NCBI GenBank assembly: GCA_910586205.1
Contig: CAJUGD010000018.1
Coordinates: 8,531 to 72,530, forward strand
DNA length: 64,000 bases
Direction of reading: 5' to 3'
Origin: an uncultured Lachnospiraceae bacterium
GTDB taxonomy: Bacteria; Bacillota; Clostridia; Lachnospirales; Lachnospiraceae
Each line of letters begins with the position of its first letter. The first letter of the stretch is position 1. A program made the position numbers and the translations under genes. Positions 62,311 to 64,000 of the stretch are shown in pieces. Below the pieces are notes generated by a model. It was not told the DNA's origin and ran no database searches. It saw only the letters and a program-made list of their open reading frames with translations.

Positions 62311-62425
62311 GCATCTTCTTGCCCGGCTCTGCCGTACAAGAAGCATCGGGTGTCCACCCGATGTGGAAAACTGGACGAAAATAGTCTTACAAGCGAGCTT
62401 GACGTCTGTTTTCGTCCAGTTTTCC
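62311..62425. repeat. Cluster of three palindromes, noncoding
   Basis: In order: a 7-bp inverted repeat CTTCTTG/CAAGAAG (near 62315-62342); a tight 9-bp hairpin CATCGGGTG-TC-CACCCGATG (62344-62363); and a perfect 17-bp inverted repeat with arms GGAAAACTGGACGAAAA (62365-62381) and TTTTCGTCCAGTTTTCC (62409-62425) enclosing 27 bases. No reading frame is associated. It may be a repeat element or a structured RNA. Confidence 0.6.
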
Positions 62426-62483
62426 TCGCTCTGTGAACTGTAACAATTATGAAATTAGAGGGCCAGAGAAATTTCTTTAATGT

Positions 62484-62622
62484 TTGAAAAATCCAGAGGC
62501 ATAGTATATAATGAACATAGAAAGAGCACCCACTCTAAAGCGGATGCCCCCAAATAGACTTATATACCTTACTGTGAGAGGTGCCTCTCCTGCGGACCAG
62601 ACAAGAGGGGCATTATTTTTTT
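62484..62622 (+). ncRNA. Predicted antisense RNA of a type I toxin-antitoxin locus
   Basis: A promoter, TTGAAA (62484-62489), 17 bases, TATAAT (62507-62512), points rightwards, with start near 62519. A terminator with stem ATGCCCC (62544-62550) / GGGGCAT (62607-62613) and T-run 62615-62622 follows, giving an RNA of about 105 bases. An inner GAGAG/CTCTC hairpin is at 62576-62589. It is antisense to the 3' end of the toxin gene on the opposite strand, the arrangement of RatA/TxpA-type systems. Confidence 0.7.
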
Positions 62623-62746
62623 CGCCTATTCTTCCTATATCTGTCGAGAAAGCAAGCAATGCCACAATCAAGCTGCAAAAGGACATCAGCAGAGCCAATA
62701 TCCCAATAAAGATCGAGATGATCCCATAAGCCGTTATAAGCGCCAC
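62613..62746 (-). pseudogene. Decayed holin-like type I toxin gene
   Basis: A short hydrophobic frame reading TAYGIISIFIGILALLMS..VALLAF, the helix of small holin-like toxins of the TxpA/BsrG group. Two lesions are visible. After GGGAGGTG the expected start codon position (62735-62737) is ATA instead of ATG; the only in-frame alternative is GTG at 62746, which overlaps the ribosome site. At 62647-62652 the sequence GCTTTCTCGAC lacks one T relative to what would join the helix to the basic tail LDRYRKNRRKK, which is intact in the next frame ending at 62613. Restored, the toxin would be 41 residues. As it stands the frame runs on to 62477 with an unrelated tail. Confidence 0.65.
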
Positions 62747-62827
62747 CTCCCTTTTTTGTATTTTGGCAAGCCGGTTTCATTGGCTCGGGAGGCTGCCACC
62801 CTGTCATGGGTAATCTTTCATGAGGGA

Positions 62828-62833
62828 ATTATA
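62828..62833 (-). promoter_or_regulatory. -10 box of the toxin gene
   Basis: TATAAT on the minus strand (62828-62833), about 80 bases upstream of the toxin ribosome site, with only a weak CTGCCA-like -35. It suggests a long 5' leader, as in known type I toxins. Confidence 0.5.
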
Positions 62834-62963
62834 ACAGAAATCTGCAGAATTGGCAGCCAGGCGTTCAACCCCCTGGCTCTATGCTGGCTCTGAAAAATAA
62901 TGTCATAATAATGTTGCGGAGCAGAGAAAAAGACCGGAAAGCCGCATAAATGGTGTGCTACCC

Positions 62964-63052
62964 GTCAAGTAGACAATGAAAATATTTTAATTTTTTCTGC
63001 CTGGTGTTTCTGCCAGGCAGTTTTTATGCTGCTTTAAGCAATATAACTTGAC
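62964..63052. repeat. Inverted repeat enclosing a terminator-like hairpin
   Basis: GTCAAGT (62964-62970) and ACTTGAC (63046-63052) flank about 75 bases holding the perfect stem CTGCCTGG (62997-63004) / CCAGGCAG (63013-63020) with T-run 63021-63025 on the plus strand. No gene is seen. It could be a solo end or relic of an insertion sequence. Confidence 0.45.
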
Positions 63053-63070
63053 TGACCACAAGATATCGTA

Positions 63071-63147
63071 GTGGTTCTCAAGCTTTAAAATACACTGGAT
63101 TTGAGTGGCTCTCAAGCTTTAAATTAGTGGCTCCCAAGCATTAGAAT
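63071..63147. repeat. Three imperfect direct repeats
   Basis: Units of about 21 bases at 63071, 63105 and 63127, each starting GTGGYTCYCAAGC and ending in an A+T-rich tail. Starts are spaced 34 and 22 bases apart. The third unit lies within the 3' coding end of the small minus-strand ORF. Confidence 0.7.
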
Positions 63148-63286
63148 AATCATACTTCACTCCTCCGCAGATCTGGCCGCCCGTCGGATTGGGGATACCG
63201 GCCTGGTTCCCATTTTTTTGCGAAAACAGCCGGTTCATCAGGGAATACCCCGAAAACCAGTTCATGTTGTTCATACGAATATCCAT
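63119..63286 (-). CDS. Small ORF of 55 residues downstream of the DUF6033-like gene
   Basis: Starts at ATG 63286 after a very good ribosome site (AAGGAGGTCACGAT), 33 bases downstream of the DUF6033-like stop, and ends at TAA 63119-63121. The peptide begins MDIRMNNMNWFSGYSLMNRL and continues with a Gly/Asn/Pro-rich part containing one Cys (NPTGGQICGGVKYDY). No signal peptide or membrane segment. The ribosome site and the position in the same transcript support translation. I do not recognise it. Its final codons are made of the third direct repeat, hinting that the 3' end has been rearranged. Confidence 0.6.
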   Translation of the reverse strand: MDIRMNNMNWFSGYSLMNRLFSQKNGNQAGIPNPTGGQICGGVKYDYSNAWEPLI

Positions 63287-63319
63287 ATCGTGACCTCCTT
63301 CACCAATAAGCCTGCCTCT

Positions 63320-64000
63320 CTATATCTTCAAATCCAGATCCGCGCCAACCTGCGGCTGATCTTTCACAGTGGTTTTGCCCGCATCATCTTCCTGGGCAGC
63401 CTCGATGATTGTTTTCATATCTGTGTCATTCAGATAAATCGTGCCATCTTTGGAAGCAGCCATTTTTTCATTTATGAGCTGTTCGGCCTTGTTGTAAGCT
63501 GATCCACCCTCTGTCTTTTCCGCAGTTACTTCCTCTGCTTCTGCTGTTTTCTTTTCTTCTAATGTTTCCGCTAATTTTTCCTTCCTTTCTGCTGCCTTTT
63601 CTTTTGTCTTTTCAAACAGTTTCTCAGAAATTTTCTTCCTTTCTTCCCGCATCTTAGCACTCATTTTTAACATACCATCGTTTCTGGTTTGCATTCTGCA
63701 ATGATATTTTCCGTTCTCATCAATATAACTGTGCTGATACACTATAGTCCAGCCAGTGGCTTTCGCCATGCCTTCTGCCAATCTAGACATAGACTCAACG
63801 CCTTTTATCATGTCTTCCATATCCTTTGCTTTTTCGGGATCATTCTGCATTTTTTCCAAAAGTTGGGGATTGACGGTCAGTGACTTGCCACTTTTGGCTG
63901 ATGAGCAGACATTTCCAACCTTAAAATCTACGCTTGGAACAAGTTTGGCCAGTTCATTCGCATACTCTGCTGTCTTCTTGGATTTACTGTTTTCTGCCGT
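63320..64000 (-). CDS. DUF6033-like protein, 5' end outside the window
   Basis: The minus-strand frame is open from base 64000 to the stop at 63320, 226 codons; the start lies beyond the window. The visible part reads KKTAEYANELAKLVPSVDFKVG, then LTVNPQLLEKMQNDPEKAKDMEDMIKGV, TGWTIVYQHSYIDENGKYHCR, a long charged coiled coil (about residues 115-165, KISEKLFEKTKEKAAERKEKL), and the end NDTDMKTIIEAAQED. This is the pattern of the DUF6033 family found mainly in Lachnospiraceae; its function is unknown. No membrane segment in the visible part. The small ORF follows in the same direction. Confidence 0.7.
   Translation of the reverse strand, partial: TAENSKSKKTAEYANELAKLVPSVDFKVGNVCSSAKSGKSLTVNPQLLEKMQNDPEKAKDMEDMIKGVESMSRLAEGMAKATGWTIVYQHSYIDENGKYHCRMQTRNDGMLKMSAKMREERKKISEKLFEKTKEKAAERKEKLAETLEEKKTAEAEEVTAEKTEGGSAYNKAEQLINEKMAASKDGTIYLNDTDMKTIIEAAQEDDAGKTTVKDQPQVGADLDLKI

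Noticed and set aside
62855..62890. tRNA-like GTTCAACCCC with flanking AGCCAGG/CCTGGCT stem
   Set aside because: No acceptor, D or anticodon arms can be drawn around it.
63071..63147. CRISPR-like repeats
   Set aside because: Only three imperfect units with unequal, short spacers and no cas genes.

Overview
The window looks like a chromosomal segment of a Lachnospiraceae-type member of the Clostridia (Bacillota). Evidence: a T-box leader, a CIRCE/HrcA heat-shock operon, indirect Asn-tRNA synthesis through GatCAB, YesM/YesN-type two-component regulators, TRAP and TAXI transporters, 3D-domain cell-wall proteins, a LicT-controlled beta-glucoside PTS, and a DUF6033-like protein at the right edge. 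Promoters with near-consensus TTGACA/TATAAT boxes and 16-18 base spacers, and strong AGGAGG ribosome sites, fit a low-to-mid GC Gram-positive. No tRNA, rRNA, CRISPR array or intact insertion sequence was seen. The genus cannot be fixed from sequence alone.

Layout. 1-2.4 kb: end of an unknown gene, then mntP and a MATE efflux pump on the minus strand. 2.4-9.3 kb: a T-box (best specifier AAC, Asn) controls an AspRS of archaeal type plus gatC-gatA-gatB, followed by an aspartate aminotransferase. 9.5-14.4 kb: gtrA, a large YfhO-type membrane glycosyltransferase and argH, with stop/start overlap between the last two. 14.4-16.3 kb: two minus-strand 3D-domain exported proteins. 16.4-21.4 kb: CIRCE-hrcA-grpE-dnaK-dnaJ. 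21.7-28.2 kb: a two-component system divergent from a DctPQM TRAP transporter that runs into a sulfatase gene. 28.4-32.7 kb: a TAXI solute receptor, DUF1850 protein and fused TRAP permease, then ridA on the other strand. 33-35 kb: a chemoreceptor.

35.2-40.5 kb is the most unusual part. A CapA-like lipoprotein gene overlaps by one base a 988-codon ABC/SMC-type ATPase gene, which overlaps by four bases an HNH nuclease gene. The last two resemble the Septu (PtuA-PtuB) anti-phage arrangement, but the ATPase is roughly twice the usual size with a long unrecognised N-terminal half, and the DNA is visibly more A+T rich than its surroundings.

40.5-51.5 kb holds a radical SAM protein, a galactokinase-family kinase, a membrane-anchored metallophosphoesterase, a GGDEF protein, an AraC regulator, glycogen phosphorylase and a secreted cell-wall-binding-repeat protein whose promoter has the 19-base spacer typical of MerR control; a MerR gene lies just downstream in the opposite orientation. 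52.7-57.7 kb is a licT-bglF-bglA operon with two antiterminator sites, ending in an HPr-like gene with Asp at the regulatory position 46. 57.9-62.2 kb has pcrA, a small membrane protein and an RlmD-type methyltransferase. 62.2-64 kb is a palindrome- and repeat-rich stretch with a decayed type I toxin gene whose antisense RNA gene still looks intact, a 55-residue small ORF, and the truncated DUF6033-like gene.
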